Part shown: piece after piece, positions 1 to 7,812 of the stretch
Layout: each line of letters opens with the position of its first letter
Numbering within the stretch: the first letter of the stretch is position 1
Origin: Halorussus salinisoli
Lineage (GTDB): Archaea > Halobacteriota > Halobacteria > Halobacteriales > Haladaptataceae
Direction of reading: 5' to 3'
DNA length: 64,000 nucleotides
Assembly: GCA_005239435.1 (NCBI GenBank)
Contig: SZNP01000001.1
Coordinates: forward strand, 992,001-1,056,000
Notes under the pieces: model-generated
The model's database searches: none
Seen by the model: the letters and a program-made list of their open reading frames with translations, nothing else
What the model was told of the DNA's origin: nothing
Program-made: the position numbers and the translations under genes

Positions 1-53
1 ACGTGGTGGCGATGGCGGGCGACGAGTGTCGAACGCCCGTGGCCGCCGACTGA
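1..53 (+). CDS. 3' end of an unidentified gene (partial)
   Basis: Only the last 16 codons are inside the window, read from base 3 to a TGA at 51-53, giving the tail VVAMAGDECRTPVAAD. Fourteen of the sixteen codons end in G or C, as in the real genes of this window. The family cannot be told from so short a piece, and the call rests on codon use alone, so it may be wrong. Confidence 0.35.
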   Translation, partial: VVAMAGDECRTPVAAD

Positions 54-202
54 CTAGCGAGCGGTTCCCCCGACGTTGCTCTTTTCGTGCGTTCGTTCGC
101 GTAGTGACTGCTGTTTCGTCCGCTCGGCTTCGACTTGTTCTGTCGCCCGGGTCGCAGTCACGAAGTCGCTCCGCCGGAGCGTCCTCGCCTCGTTCGCGTC
201 AG

Positions 203-210
203 ATTTACAT
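203..210 (+). promoter_or_regulatory. TATA-like promoter element of the small membrane protein gene
   Basis: The sequence atttacat lies about 28 bases ahead of the ATG at 236. That is the usual spacing for a haloarchaeal leaderless transcript starting at or next to the start codon. It supports the ATG at 236 over upstream in-frame starts. Confidence 0.45.
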
Positions 211-235
211 CCGCGGTGGGAGAGTCGTCGGTACG

Positions 236-412
236 ATGGTTCCGGAACTGGTCTTCGGCTTTCTGGTCCTCGTCGCGGCCTCCTACGTCGGTACGACGAT
301 GGCGCTCAGGGGCTTTTTCGGCCGAGAGCGCTACGTGTCGCCCTTCGGGAACGAGTCCGATGCCTCACCGAGAACTGACGACCGGTCCGAGGACGAGACG
401 GAAGACGAGTGA
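236..412 (+). CDS. small single-pass membrane protein, 58 aa
   Basis: Residues about 4-24 form one hydrophobic segment (VFGFLVLVAASYVGTTMAL). A short basic stretch with RGFFGRERY follows, then a very acidic tail ending DDRSEDETEDE. This is the layout of a small protein anchored by its N terminus with an acidic tail on the other side. No known domain was recognised. The ATG at 236 was chosen over upstream starts because the upstream extension is arginine-rich and serine-rich, unlike haloarchaeal proteins, and because a TATA-like element sits about 28 bases before it. The gene ends 25 bases before the stop of the convergent phosphoesterase gene. Confidence 0.6.
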   Translation: MVPELVFGFLVLVAASYVGTTMALRGFFGRERYVSPFGNESDASPRTDDRSEDETEDE

Positions 413-436
413 GAAGCTTCGGCGGCGAGTCGAGCG

Positions 437-1429
437 TTATCGCTCGTCGGCCAGCGGCAGGTCCGCCAACTGCGCCTCCACCATCTCGGCGATGTCCGCG
501 CTCCGGTCGGAGTGGTTCCGGGCGAGGTCGCGGGCCTCCTCGACGCCCTCGGGGTCGGCCACCGGAACCATCTCGAGGGTCGTGCCCTCGGGACCGACGC
601 TGGCGAGGACGTACGCCTGCGGGAACGACGAGAGCGCGGGACAGACCAGTCCTCGCACGTCGCCCGAGACGGCCGCGGGCAGGTGGACGTGGCCCGAGAG
701 GTGGAGGGCGTCGTGGCCCGCCAGCGCGTCCACGAGCGCGGGGGCGTCGCCGACCGGCGGGTGCGGCGCGTAGCCTGACTCACCTACTGCGGCGTCGAGA
801 CCCGGCAAGTTGTGGTGGCTCACGACGACCGCGGCGTCGGTCTCGGGGAGCGTCGATTCGAGCCACGCGAGTTGGTCGTCGGAAATCGCACCGTCGTGGG
901 TGGCGTCGAGTTCGCCGTCGGGCGCGGACGCCGAGTTCAGTCCAAGTACGTCCACGCCGCCGAACTGCTTCCGGAACGGGAACTCGTCGGGCGCGAACCG
1001 GTCTTCGAACTCGGCGACGGGCGGCGTGTCGTGGCCGTCGAACGCCTTCGGCACGTCGTGGTTGCCCGGCACGGCCACGAACGGGGTGCGGAGGTCCGCC
1101 AGTACGTCGGCCACGCCGTCGAAGTCCGCGCGTCTCCCGTCCTCGGTCAGGTCGCCCGCGAACACCACGCCGTCCACGTCGCGGTCGTTCACGTCGGCGA
1201 CGGCGGCCCGGAGGTGGGCCTCCGTCCGGTGATAGGCCTTCCACGTCCCGTCCTTCTCGGTCGAGAGGTGCGGGTCGGCGATTACGGCCAACGTGGTCTC
1301 GGTGTCGGTCCGCGGGCGCTCGAACCGGGCCAGCGTGACCGGTTCGGAGTGAGAGCTGAGTTCGGAGATTTCGGCGCTTTCGGGCGTCGCGTTTCGTCGG
1401 TGGAAGACGCCGCTTCCTCGAGCAGTCAT
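437..1429 (-). CDS. calcineurin-like metallophosphoesterase
   Basis: A 330-residue enzyme of the calcineurin-like phosphoesterase superfamily, which uses a two-metal centre to hydrolyse phosphoesters. All signature blocks are visible in order: DPH at 52-54, GDL at 92-94, GNHD at 122-125, SHH at 204-206 and GHVH at 246-249. These supply the metal ligands and the catalytic histidine. The substrate cannot be told; cyclic-nucleotide phosphodiesterases of the CpdA type have the same layout, but many members are unassigned. There is no signal peptide, so it is probably cytoplasmic. The ATG at 1429 was chosen because the upstream extension is arginine-rich and overlaps an AT-rich promoter region around 1468-1505. 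Confidence 0.85.
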   Translation of the reverse strand: MTARGSGVFHRRNATPESAEISELSSHSEPVTLARFERPRTDTETTLAVIADPHLSTEKDGTWKAYHRTEAHLRAAVADVNDRDVDGVVFAGDLTEDGRRADFDGVADVLADLRTPFVAVPGNHDVPKAFDGHDTPPVAEFEDRFAPDEFPFRKQFGGVDVLGLNSASAPDGELDATHDGAISDDQLAWLESTLPETDAAVVVSHHNLPGLDAAVGESGYAPHPPVGDAPALVDALAGHDALHLSGHVHLPAAVSGDVRGLVCPALSSFPQAYVLASVGPEGTTLEMVPVADPEGVEEARDLARNHSDRSADIAEMVEAQLADLPLADER

Positions 1430-1746
1430 CGTTAGTCGTTGGTAGCCGATTGAGACGCTTAAACGTAGCGCAGAAAGTATATATTTGACACCCGAATCTA
1501 TATAGGATGGGTCGGTTCGGGTGCTCGGAAGACGCCGTCGGCCGCGGGTCCTCACGGCAACCGAAAAACGGCTTTCGGCCGGAAACAGAGCCTTATATCC
1601 TGTTTTCAGTTGCTTCTAACAATCAAAAATATCGTCCACCGTCGGCTATCGGGCGTTCGTACCTGGTGCGACGAGACCGAGCGGCGGGTAGTGGACACGC
1701 GCGAAGGTTCAAATACTAGGGTGAAACAATCCGGAGATACCGGACG
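1430..1746. other. 317-base divergent intergenic region
   Basis: This region separates the phosphoesterase gene (leftward) from the small antitoxin-like gene (rightward). It holds AT-rich, TATA-like words at about 1468-1477 and 1498-1503 (leftward promoter candidates) and at about 1592-1599 and 1708-1716 (rightward candidates). The last is about 30 bases ahead of the ATG at 1747. Two TATA-like words facing right leave room for a short untranslated RNA between 1620 and 1746, but nothing else supports one. No further gene was seen. Confidence 0.5.
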
Positions 1747-1854
1747 ATGGCGAAGAAAATCTGCATTTCCCGCGAGGCTCACGAGCGACTGAAGGCCCTC
1801 AGACGCGACGGAGAGACGTTTTCGGAGGCTATCCTCCGACTCGCTACCGAGTGA
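1747..1854 (+). CDS. short VapB-type antitoxin-like protein, 35 aa
   Basis: The ORF encodes 35 residues beginning MAKKICISREAHERLKALRR, followed by DGETFSEAILRLATE and a TGA. The pattern of a beta strand, then AHERLKALR, then ETFSEAILRL matches the N-terminal DNA-binding half of the archaeal VapB-type (DUF217/UPF0330) antitoxins, whose members are usually about twice this length and carry a C-terminal toxin-binding part. Here the protein stops right after the DNA-binding part. No PIN-domain toxin lies next to it; the neighbour starting at 2271 runs the other way and is unrelated. It may be a truncated remnant or a working minimal DNA-binding protein. Codon use is normal for the window and a TATA-like word (about 1708-1716) lies at the right distance. 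Confidence 0.6.
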   Translation: MAKKICISREAHERLKALRRDGETFSEAILRLATE

Positions 1855-1857
1855 GGC

Positions 1858-2271
1858 TCACGGCCAGTCGTCGCGCTGGTCCTCTTCGACCGCGTCCGCG
1901 TCGTCGTCGGCCCCTCCGGCGAGTTGCCACTCGGCGGCCTCGGCGGCCGCTGTGACGTCGAGGAACTCCCACTCGTACTCGTCGGCGAGGTCGCTGTCCG
2001 CGTCGGTCGTGCCGACGAAGACGTGACGGTCGGTGTCGAACTGCTCGCGGACGCTCTCGAGACTCTCGCCTTTCCCCTTCGGGCCGGAGAAGAAGTCCTG
2101 CCGGATGCGGTTCTTCCGAGTGAAGTTCGTCACGACGTAAGTGGGTTTGTCCGAGACTACGCCGACGTACTTGCTCCACCTGCGGGCGTCGTCGAACACC
2201 GCGCCGGGTTCGGCCAACTCCTCCAGCGCCGAGAGTTCGAAGGCGAGCGTCATCTCGCCGCTTCCGTTCAT
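1858..2271 (-). CDS. conserved haloarchaeal protein, DUF7124-like
   Basis: A 137-residue acidic protein. The N-terminal two thirds are well structured (blocks FELSALEELAEP, DDARRWSKYVG and PTYVVTNFTRKNRIRQDF), and a low-complexity acidic tail follows (GGADDDADAVEEDQRDDWP). I recognise the general sequence as a haloarchaeal family of unknown function, probably the one named DUF7124, from memory only. There is no membrane segment, signal peptide or catalytic motif. The ATG at 2271 was preferred over an upstream ATG at 2298 because typical proteins of this kind begin shortly before the FELS block; a start at 2253 is also possible. The stop lies 3 bases from the stop of the convergent antitoxin-like gene. 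Confidence 0.65.
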   Translation of the reverse strand: MNGSGEMTLAFELSALEELAEPGAVFDDARRWSKYVGVVSDKPTYVVTNFTRKNRIRQDFFSGPKGKGESLESVREQFDTDRHVFVGTTDADSDLADEYEWEFLDVTAAAEAAEWQLAGGADDDADAVEEDQRDDWP

Positions 2272-2386
2272 ACCATCTTCTCGGCCCGTGGCGGGCAAAA
2301 CGCCTTCGGTCCGGAGCTACGTTCCGAGTCGAGACGCGGAACGGACGCGAAACGTAACCCACGCGCGACCCGGACTCGCGCCCGAC

Positions 2387-2629
2387 TCAGGCGAGTTCGA
2401 CTCGGAGATACTCGGAGAACACGACCACCGGTTCGTCGGCGAAGAGAGTGGCGATTTCGGGCGTCACGGCGACCGTTCCCCGCCCGTCGTACTCGGCGAG
2501 CAACTGCTGGGCGCGCTCTGGTAACTCGTCGAAGTGCCGCACCGGCGCACCGGCCGGCACGGTCGCTGTCGGACGGAGGCGAAGGGTTCGCCAGTCGCTG
2601 TCGGTTCCGGAAGTCGTATTCGAGGACAT
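2387..2629 (-). CDS. small conserved haloarchaeal protein, 80 aa
   Basis: The protein begins MSSNTTSGTDSDWRTLRLRP and contains VPAGAPVRHFDELPERAQQL, then a block AVTPEIATLFADEPVVVFSEYLRVEL. It is soluble, acidic and without cysteines or membrane segments. The family is not recognised. A GC-rich third codon position and the start at 2629 after the AT-rich stretch cttaaacc (about 2663-2670), a possible TATA element in the leftward direction, support a real gene. A TTG start at 2647 would add six residues but is less likely. Confidence 0.55.
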   Translation of the reverse strand: MSSNTTSGTDSDWRTLRLRPTATVPAGAPVRHFDELPERAQQLLAEYDGRGTVAVTPEIATLFADEPVVVFSEYLRVELA

Positions 2630-2765
2630 TGTGCTACATGGTACCAATTGTCGCAGAGTATCTTAAACCTTCTGGCGAGTGGAACCAACGGGTCAGGGAG
2701 ATAGATACGCTTCGAGGAGCGGAGTACCGAAAAGCAGTTTCGGGGACCGAGCGGCGAGAGAGCGG

Positions 2766-3002
2766 TTAGAACCGGTAGCCTTCGTCTTCGTCGCCGAGCG
2801 AACGCTCGGTGGTCTCCATCATCTCGTCGGCGAACTCCATCTCGTCGCGGGTGTCGCTCTCCATCGTAGTCTGGTACTCCTTGATGCCGAGCGACAGAAT
2901 CTCTTCGAGGGCTTCCTGGCGGTCGACGAACTCCTCTTGGGTGACCAACTGGTCGATCTGCATGTCCACGTCGTCCGACAGGGCGATTTCGAGTTGGGGC
3001 AT
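2766..3002 (-). CDS. small ribbon-helix-helix-like protein, DUF7120-like
   Basis: A 78-residue protein starting MPQLEIALSDDVDMQIDQLV, followed by an EEFVDRQEALEEILSLGI helix and an acidic C-terminal half. One beta strand followed by two helices, with a conserved FxxRQEALEE turn, is the layout of ribbon-helix-helix DNA-binding proteins, which act as dimers. Related haloarchaeal proteins are, from memory, named DUF7120. The ATG at 3002 was chosen because the upstream extension is rich in arginine, threonine and serine, unlike real haloarchaeal coding sequence. It is divergent from the 3136 gene, with 133 bases between the starts, so one intergenic region could serve both and be a target of this protein (inference). 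Confidence 0.65.
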   Translation of the reverse strand: MPQLEIALSDDVDMQIDQLVTQEEFVDRQEALEEILSLGIKEYQTTMESDTRDEMEFADEMMETTERSLGDEDEGYRF

Positions 3003-3135
3003 GTACGTCGGGTAGCAGTTCCAACTACTACAACGTTTGGTTGACCCGCCGTTTTGCTCCGACCGGCGAGTCGTCCGACCGACGGTCCGACTCCCGGCGA
3101 CTACAGTTTTGGGCGTCCGGGCCGTCGTTCGACGC

Positions 3136-3420
3136 ATGACGAGCGTAGACGACCACCTCCGAGACATCGCCGCACTCGCGGACGACGAACTCAGCGACCG
3201 GTCCGGGCCTGCGCCCGAGGACCACGACTACGCCGAGGCGCTGCGGTCGATGCGAGCGATAGGCGGCGAGTCGGCCGTCGACCGACTTGCCGAGGACCTG
3301 AAGCGGTCGATACGCAAGTCCGAAACGCTCCCGCAAGAACAGTCGGTGCGGTCACTCGGTCGAGATATCTGCGACGAAGAGGGGTACGCGATTCCGGACG
3401 ACTCGTGGTTCGCGCGCTGA
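3136..3420 (+). CDS. conserved haloarchaeal hypothetical protein, 94 aa
   Basis: A soluble, acidic, mostly helical protein. Visible blocks are VDDHLRDIAALADDELSD, HDYAEALRSMRAIGGESA and VDRLAEDLKRSIRKSE, with a tail ending PDDSWFAR. No domain was recognised. The ATG at 3136 follows a TATA-like word (acagttttgg, about 3101-3110), fitting a leaderless transcript. Its TGA at 3418-3420 directly abuts the stop of the leftward oxidoreductase gene (3421), so the two genes converge with no spacer and no room for separate terminators. Confidence 0.6.
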   Translation: MTSVDDHLRDIAALADDELSDRSGPAPEDHDYAEALRSMRAIGGESAVDRLAEDLKRSIRKSETLPQEQSVRSLGRDICDEEGYAIPDDSWFAR

Positions 3421-4662
3421 CTACTGTTCCGGGGGAATCGCCAGTTCTTCGGGGTCGAAGTCCTTCTCGAGCAGGACTTCCTTCTGGTCGGCGACTTCGG
3501 CTTCCTGCCGGATGAGGTCCTTGTACCGGCCCTGCGGGGCGATGTCGCCGATGAGGACGCCGCCGATGAGTTTGCCGTCCTTGAACGCGAGTCGACGCCA
3601 CTCGGTGTCGCTGTACTTGCGCTCGCACTCGTCGTCGCCCAGCGTCGGGAAGCCGAAACTGAGGAACGGGAAGTCGAAGTGCGTGATGGAGTACGACGAG
3701 ACCCACCGGAACGCCTCTTCTTCGCCGTCGGCGACCATGTTCTTCGCGGCGGTTTGGCCCTGCTCTTTCGCACTCCCCCAGGACCCGTTCTGGGCGTACT
3801 CGTCGAGGATGGTGTCGTAGTACCGGGTGATGTCACCGGCCGCGTAGATGTCCTCGACGCTGGTCTGCATGTACTCGTCGACGACGATGCCGCTGTCCTC
3901 CTCGATACCGGTTCCTTGGAGGTACTCGGTGTTGAAGTTCAGGCCGATGGCGACGCCGACGAACTCGCTGTCGAACTCGTCGCCGTTGGCGTCGATGGTC
4001 GAGACGACGCGGCCGTCGTCGTCGGTCTCGAAGCCTTCGACGCCGCTTTCGAGGACGGGTTCGACGCCCTTCTCTTCGAGGGCGTCGTGGATGATTTCGG
4101 CACCGTCGAGGCTCAGGCCGTAGCGCCACCAGCGGTTGCCTCGCATGATGTACTTGGCGTCCACGTCTTGGGCGGCGCAGACCGCCGCGAGGTCGATACC
4201 GAGCAGGCCCGCACCGACGACGACGCCGGTGTCGGCCTCGCTTGCGTTCTCCTGAATCTTCCGGGCGTCCTGGAACGTCCAGAAGTGGTGGATGCCCTCG
4301 GCGTCGCTGTTGTCAACCGGAAGTTGGGTCGGCGTGCCACCCGTGGCGACGAGCAGTTTGTCGTATTCGAACGTGCCGCTGTCGTGGGTGTGGACCTCGT
4401 GGGCCTCGGGGTCTACGTCCGTGACGAACGTGTTGAGTTCGAGGTCGATATCGCGTTCGGCGTACCAGTCCTCTTCGTGGATGGAGATGGGCGCTTCTGG
4501 GAGTTTTCCTTTGGCGAACTCCTTGATGAGAATGCGATTGTACAGCGCCTCACCCTCGTCTGTGATGACGGAGACGTCGGCATCCGGGTCCTCCTCGCGG
4601 ATGGTCTCCGCGGCGGAACTGCCCGCAATTCCGTCACCGATTATCACGTACGACTCGCTCAT
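3421..4662 (-). CDS. NAD(P)/FAD-dependent oxidoreductase (pyridine nucleotide-disulfide type)
   Basis: A 413-residue flavoprotein with two nucleotide-binding folds. The FAD motif GDGIAGSSA lies at 9-17, the ATG-type block LLVATGG at about 103-109, a second GxGxxG (VVGAGLLGID) at 148-157 for NAD(P)H, and the second FAD-contact motif AAGD at 274-277. There is no CxxC redox pair, so it resembles rubredoxin/ferredoxin or nitrite-reductase-type NAD(P)H reductases rather than thioredoxin or dihydrolipoamide reductases. The C-terminal part (GGVLIGDIAPQGRYKDLI) is the usual dimerisation-type end. The electron acceptor cannot be told: no ferredoxin, rubredoxin or dioxygenase gene is nearby. The ATG at 4662 lies three residues before the first beta strand of the FAD fold. 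Confidence 0.8.
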   Translation of the reverse strand: MSESYVIIGDGIAGSSAAETIREEDPDADVSVITDEGEALYNRILIKEFAKGKLPEAPISIHEEDWYAERDIDLELNTFVTDVDPEAHEVHTHDSGTFEYDKLLVATGGTPTQLPVDNSDAEGIHHFWTFQDARKIQENASEADTGVVVGAGLLGIDLAAVCAAQDVDAKYIMRGNRWWRYGLSLDGAEIIHDALEEKGVEPVLESGVEGFETDDDGRVVSTIDANGDEFDSEFVGVAIGLNFNTEYLQGTGIEEDSGIVVDEYMQTSVEDIYAAGDITRYYDTILDEYAQNGSWGSAKEQGQTAAKNMVADGEEEAFRWVSSYSITHFDFPFLSFGFPTLGDDECERKYSDTEWRRLAFKDGKLIGGVLIGDIAPQGRYKDLIRQEAEVADQKEVLLEKDFDPEELAIPPEQ

Positions 4663-4767
4663 AGCCGAACCTTCATCTTCGGGGTTAAAGTGGGTTGCTA
4701 TCTCAAAATCATGCGAGAAGTTCACGAACAGACGAACTTTTGGGCATCGGGTCCCAAACATCGTTCG

Positions 4768-5361
4768 ATGAAAATAAACCAGAACGTCCGCCACTTCGCG
4801 TCCCGGAAGGCACTGGAACTACCGGTGGTTTCGGACCTCGTGAAGAACAAACTCGTGGACATGCACACTGGCATCTTCCTGAAGAAGGCCGACGCCGACC
4901 ACCGCGAGGAGCGCCGCGATCGCCTCGACGCCTTCTTCGACGCTACGATGGACACCTACCTGACGGCGCTACAGGCGGGCGCGCCCGAGGCCGAAGCCCG
5001 CGAAATCACCCACATTCAGGCCAACTTCGACTTCTACAACCACGGCTGGACCGAGATGATGGAGTTCCCGAGCGACGAGTTGGACCAGCACTACGACCGT
5101 TACGCCGAGTTCTTCGAGCGTCACGGTATCTCCATCGACGACCCCCTCGGCGAGTTCGAACCCGCGGGCGGAATTCCGGACGCTCCTTCGACGCCCGAGA
5201 AACTGGAAGAGCCGGAACACCCCTATGCAGAGGGCGGCTTCGCCGACGACGTGTACGTGCAAGGCCCCGACGGCGAGGTTCGGGTCGGCGGGCAGGAGGA
5301 GCCCGACGAGGTGGACGTGACCGACGCACCCGGCGTCAGCGACGACGACGCCGAAGCGTAG
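4768..5361 (+). CDS. conserved haloarchaeal protein, DUF6149-like
   Basis: A 197-residue soluble protein starting MKINQNVRHFASRKALELP. Its central part is helical (DAFFDATMDTYLTALQAG, REITHIQANFDFYNHGWTEM) and its last 40 residues are acidic and probably disordered. I recognise it as the haloarchaeal family I recall as DUF6149; its function is unknown to me. The ATG at 4768 gives the conserved N terminus, and much longer readings upstream run through the promoter and the antisense of the oxidoreductase gene. It is divergent from that gene with 105 bases between starts. Confidence 0.7.
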   Translation: MKINQNVRHFASRKALELPVVSDLVKNKLVDMHTGIFLKKADADHREERRDRLDAFFDATMDTYLTALQAGAPEAEAREITHIQANFDFYNHGWTEMMEFPSDELDQHYDRYAEFFERHGISIDDPLGEFEPAGGIPDAPSTPEKLEEPEHPYAEGGFADDVYVQGPDGEVRVGGQEEPDEVDVTDAPGVSDDDAEA

Positions 5362-5457
5362 CTACAGTCGGGAATCGGCTTCCGAAACGTGTTCCCGAGG
5401 TCGTCTCGGCGCGGGTCGAAAAACCGGTGGTTCGCAGTTACCGCGATAGGGCGGCCG

Positions 5458-6150
5458 TCACTCCTCGCTCTCCTCGTCTTCTCCGCTTTCGCTACCCGTG
5501 TCCTCCGCCTTCTCCTCGGCTTCTTCTGTCGCGTCGGCGGCCTCCTCGATTTCGTCGGCCGCCATCTCGCCGCTCTCCTGCACGTGGTCGGCCGCCATCT
5601 CTCCGCCTTCCCGCACTCGGTCGGCGGCCTCGTCGGTGACTGCTCCGCCGGTCTCCTCGATTCGGTCGGCGGCCTCTCCGGCGGCGGCTTCCGTCTGTCC
5701 GGCCATCTCACCCGAGCGCATCTCGGCTTGGTCGGCGACCGACCGCGCGCGGTCGGTCGCTTGGCTGACGACCTGACCCATCGACTCGGACCGTCTGCTC
5801 AACACGTAACCGAGACCGACGACGACGCCGAGGAGGAACAGGCGCTGGAGGACGCCACGCCCCTGACCGCCTTCGTCCGACTCGGCTTCGAGTTCGACTT
5901 CCGGGGCCAGTTCGGTGAGTGCTTCCGCGGCCTCGGACCCGCCCCGGCGACCGCGAAGATAGCGCATCGCCGCTCCGAGGTCCACGAGCAGGAACGTCCG
6001 GACGAGTCTGTTCTCTCGAGACGGCCCCGACCGCTCCCCGTCGCCGTCCTCCATCGCCGCCCTGAGTATCCGTACCGCCGGGTCGCGCACGCTGTCGTCG
6101 GCCCGTTTCGTTCGCCTCTCCTCCGCGTCTTCTGACAGAATGCTACTCAT
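5458..6150 (-). CDS. membrane-anchored protein with a repetitive amphipathic helix tail
   Basis: A 230-residue protein in three parts. The N-terminal region (1-60) is charged and contains LVRTFLLVDLGAAMRYLRGR. A single hydrophobic segment follows at about 102-120 (LFLLGVVVGLGYVL). The C-terminal tail of about 100 residues is built from alanine- and glutamate-rich helical repeats in which the words GEMA, GEMAADHVQESGEMAAD and AADRI/AADRV recur at irregular spacing. Such tails resemble LEA- and apolipoprotein-like amphipathic helices or long coiled coils, so lying on a membrane surface or forming a rod is plausible. No function is recognised. The ATG at 6150 is the only good start. The gene stands alone between convergent and co-directional neighbours. 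Confidence 0.65.
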   Translation of the reverse strand: MSSILSEDAEERRTKRADDSVRDPAVRILRAAMEDGDGERSGPSRENRLVRTFLLVDLGAAMRYLRGRRGGSEAAEALTELAPEVELEAESDEGGQGRGVLQRLFLLGVVVGLGYVLSRRSESMGQVVSQATDRARSVADQAEMRSGEMAGQTEAAAGEAADRIEETGGAVTDEAADRVREGGEMAADHVQESGEMAADEIEEAADATEEAEEKAEDTGSESGEDEESEE

Positions 6151-6277
6151 TGTTCTCCCCGGATAACAATAGGCGGAAATCGCGGAAAAGCATTCTGGGC
6201 ATTTTCCGGAGCGTGGCGACTCGCTCGGCCGATTCCGTCTCCGACTCCGAGTCGCCGACCACCGACTGCCGACCGAC

Positions 6278-7654
6278 TCACTCCGGACTGACGACCTGCT
6301 TCTGACCCGCGATTCTGTCGGCGCACTCGTAGCCAGCCACGATGCCGCCGTTCAGACTTCGCTCGGGGTACTGGGCTCGACTCGCCATCCCGGCGTAGTA
6401 GAGACCCTCGGCGACCTCGTCGGCGAGGTCGTAGGGAATCACCATGTCGAGGTAGCCTCGCTCGTAGATGGGCGCGGCGCGGGGGTTCTTGGCGAGGCGG
6501 AACTGCTCGACGTGCGAACGGTCCCAGTCGGGGAACATCTCCTCTACGTGGCCGAGCCAGAGGTCCTCGATTTCGTTTTCGTCCATCTGCCAGAGGTCCT
6601 CGTCGTAGTCCTGAATGTAGCTGGCGACGTAGAGCAGGTGGTCGCCGCCGTAGTTCTCGGGCGGCATGTAGTTGGTGTGTTCGATGAGCGCGCCGAACGG
6701 CGCGTCGTGGGCGACGTTGAGCCAGTAGGTGTCGGTCAACGCCTCGTCCATCGTCACCAGCGCACAGACCGCGCCCTGGAAGTCGATTTCGCACTCGTAG
6801 CCGGCGAGTGATTCGAGGACGTTGGGCATCGCCGCGACCACGACGTCGTCCACTTCGTGGGTCTCGGTGGTCGTTCCGCCGTCGGGGGCTTCTGCTTTCG
6901 GTTCCTCCGTCGCCGCATCTTCGACGGCCACGGTCATCCCGCTGACCTCGCCGTCGTCGATGTCGAGGTCGGTCACGCGGGCATTCGTCGTGATGTTCTC
7001 CCGGCCGACCGCCTCCACGAGGGCGTCGAGTAACTGGCCGAACCCGCCTTCGAGGTAGCCCAGCGGTTCGCCACGCAGGAGGTCGCGCTCGCCGCGGAAC
7101 TTGATTCGCCCGAGGAGCCACGCCGCGCTCACGTCGTCTTTCCGGTCGCCGAACTTGGCGTCGAGCAGAGGTTCGAAGAAGCCTTCGTAGACACCGTGGG
7201 ACGTGTGTTCGCGCAGGAAGTCCTCGATCGGCACGTCCTCGAAGTCCTCCAGGTTCTCGTAGGTGTCGAACTTGGGGATTCCGCCGCGCACGTCGATTTC
7301 CTGCGTGAGCATCGTGAGGCGGAACTTGTCGTAGACGCTCATGTGGGGGTAGGCCAGAATCTCCCACGGCTTGTCCATCGGGTAGACGGTCCCGTCCCAG
7401 TAGTAGGCGTTCTTGCCGATGGGCCACTCCAGGTTCTCCGCCAGTCCCAGTTCCTCGATGAGGTCCACGATGGTCTCCTCGGAGGCCGAGAGGTGGTGGT
7501 AGAACTTCTCGATCTGGTCGCCCGCGGTCTCGTACACTGCGGCGAGACCGCCGACTTGGTCGCTGGCTTCGAACACCTGCACGTCGTGACCGTGTTGCTG
7601 GAGGCGGTAGGCGGCCGCGAGACCCGCGATTCCCCCACCGACGACACCTTTCAT
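6278..7654 (-). CDS. FAD-dependent oxidoreductase of the amine oxidase / protoporphyrinogen oxidase-like type
   Basis: A 458-residue flavoprotein. The N-terminal FAD motif GGGIAGLAAAYRL is at 6-18, followed by the acidic strand end VFEASDQVGG typical of the amine oxidase/phytoene desaturase superfamily, and a C-terminal FAD-contact motif (YYAGMASRAQYPERSLNGGI). Proteins of this type oxidise amines, desaturate carotenoids or act in porphyrin or lipid metabolism; haloarchaea carry many of unknown substrate. There is no isoprenoid or haem gene next door to suggest one. The ATG at 7654 directly precedes the first beta strand. It is divergent from gpmI with 158 bases between starts. Confidence 0.75.
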   Translation of the reverse strand: MKGVVGGGIAGLAAAYRLQQHGHDVQVFEASDQVGGLAAVYETAGDQIEKFYHHLSASEETIVDLIEELGLAENLEWPIGKNAYYWDGTVYPMDKPWEILAYPHMSVYDKFRLTMLTQEIDVRGGIPKFDTYENLEDFEDVPIEDFLREHTSHGVYEGFFEPLLDAKFGDRKDDVSAAWLLGRIKFRGERDLLRGEPLGYLEGGFGQLLDALVEAVGRENITTNARVTDLDIDDGEVSGMTVAVEDAATEEPKAEAPDGGTTTETHEVDDVVVAAMPNVLESLAGYECEIDFQGAVCALVTMDEALTDTYWLNVAHDAPFGALIEHTNYMPPENYGGDHLLYVASYIQDYDEDLWQMDENEIEDLWLGHVEEMFPDWDRSHVEQFRLAKNPRAAPIYERGYLDMVIPYDLADEVAEGLYYAGMASRAQYPERSLNGGIVAGYECADRIAGQKQVVSPE

Positions 7655-7812
7655 ACCACGTCGTTCACCCCGGTCGGCCAAAGTTCTTGTTGAAGCGCCC
7701 GAACGTTGGACTCCTGTCACGGTTCGGGGTGGACCGTCTTCGGCAGTGACGTCCCGGTTGCGATTTCTCGCCAAGCGAAGGGTAGTTACGACAAGACGCC
7801 TTCTGTTCGCCC

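Noticed and set aside
3679..4767. Long rightward frame running into the DUF6149-like gene
   Set aside because: It is antisense to the FAD oxidoreductase gene, a GC-rich mirror frame; only the part from 4768 has family-like sequence.
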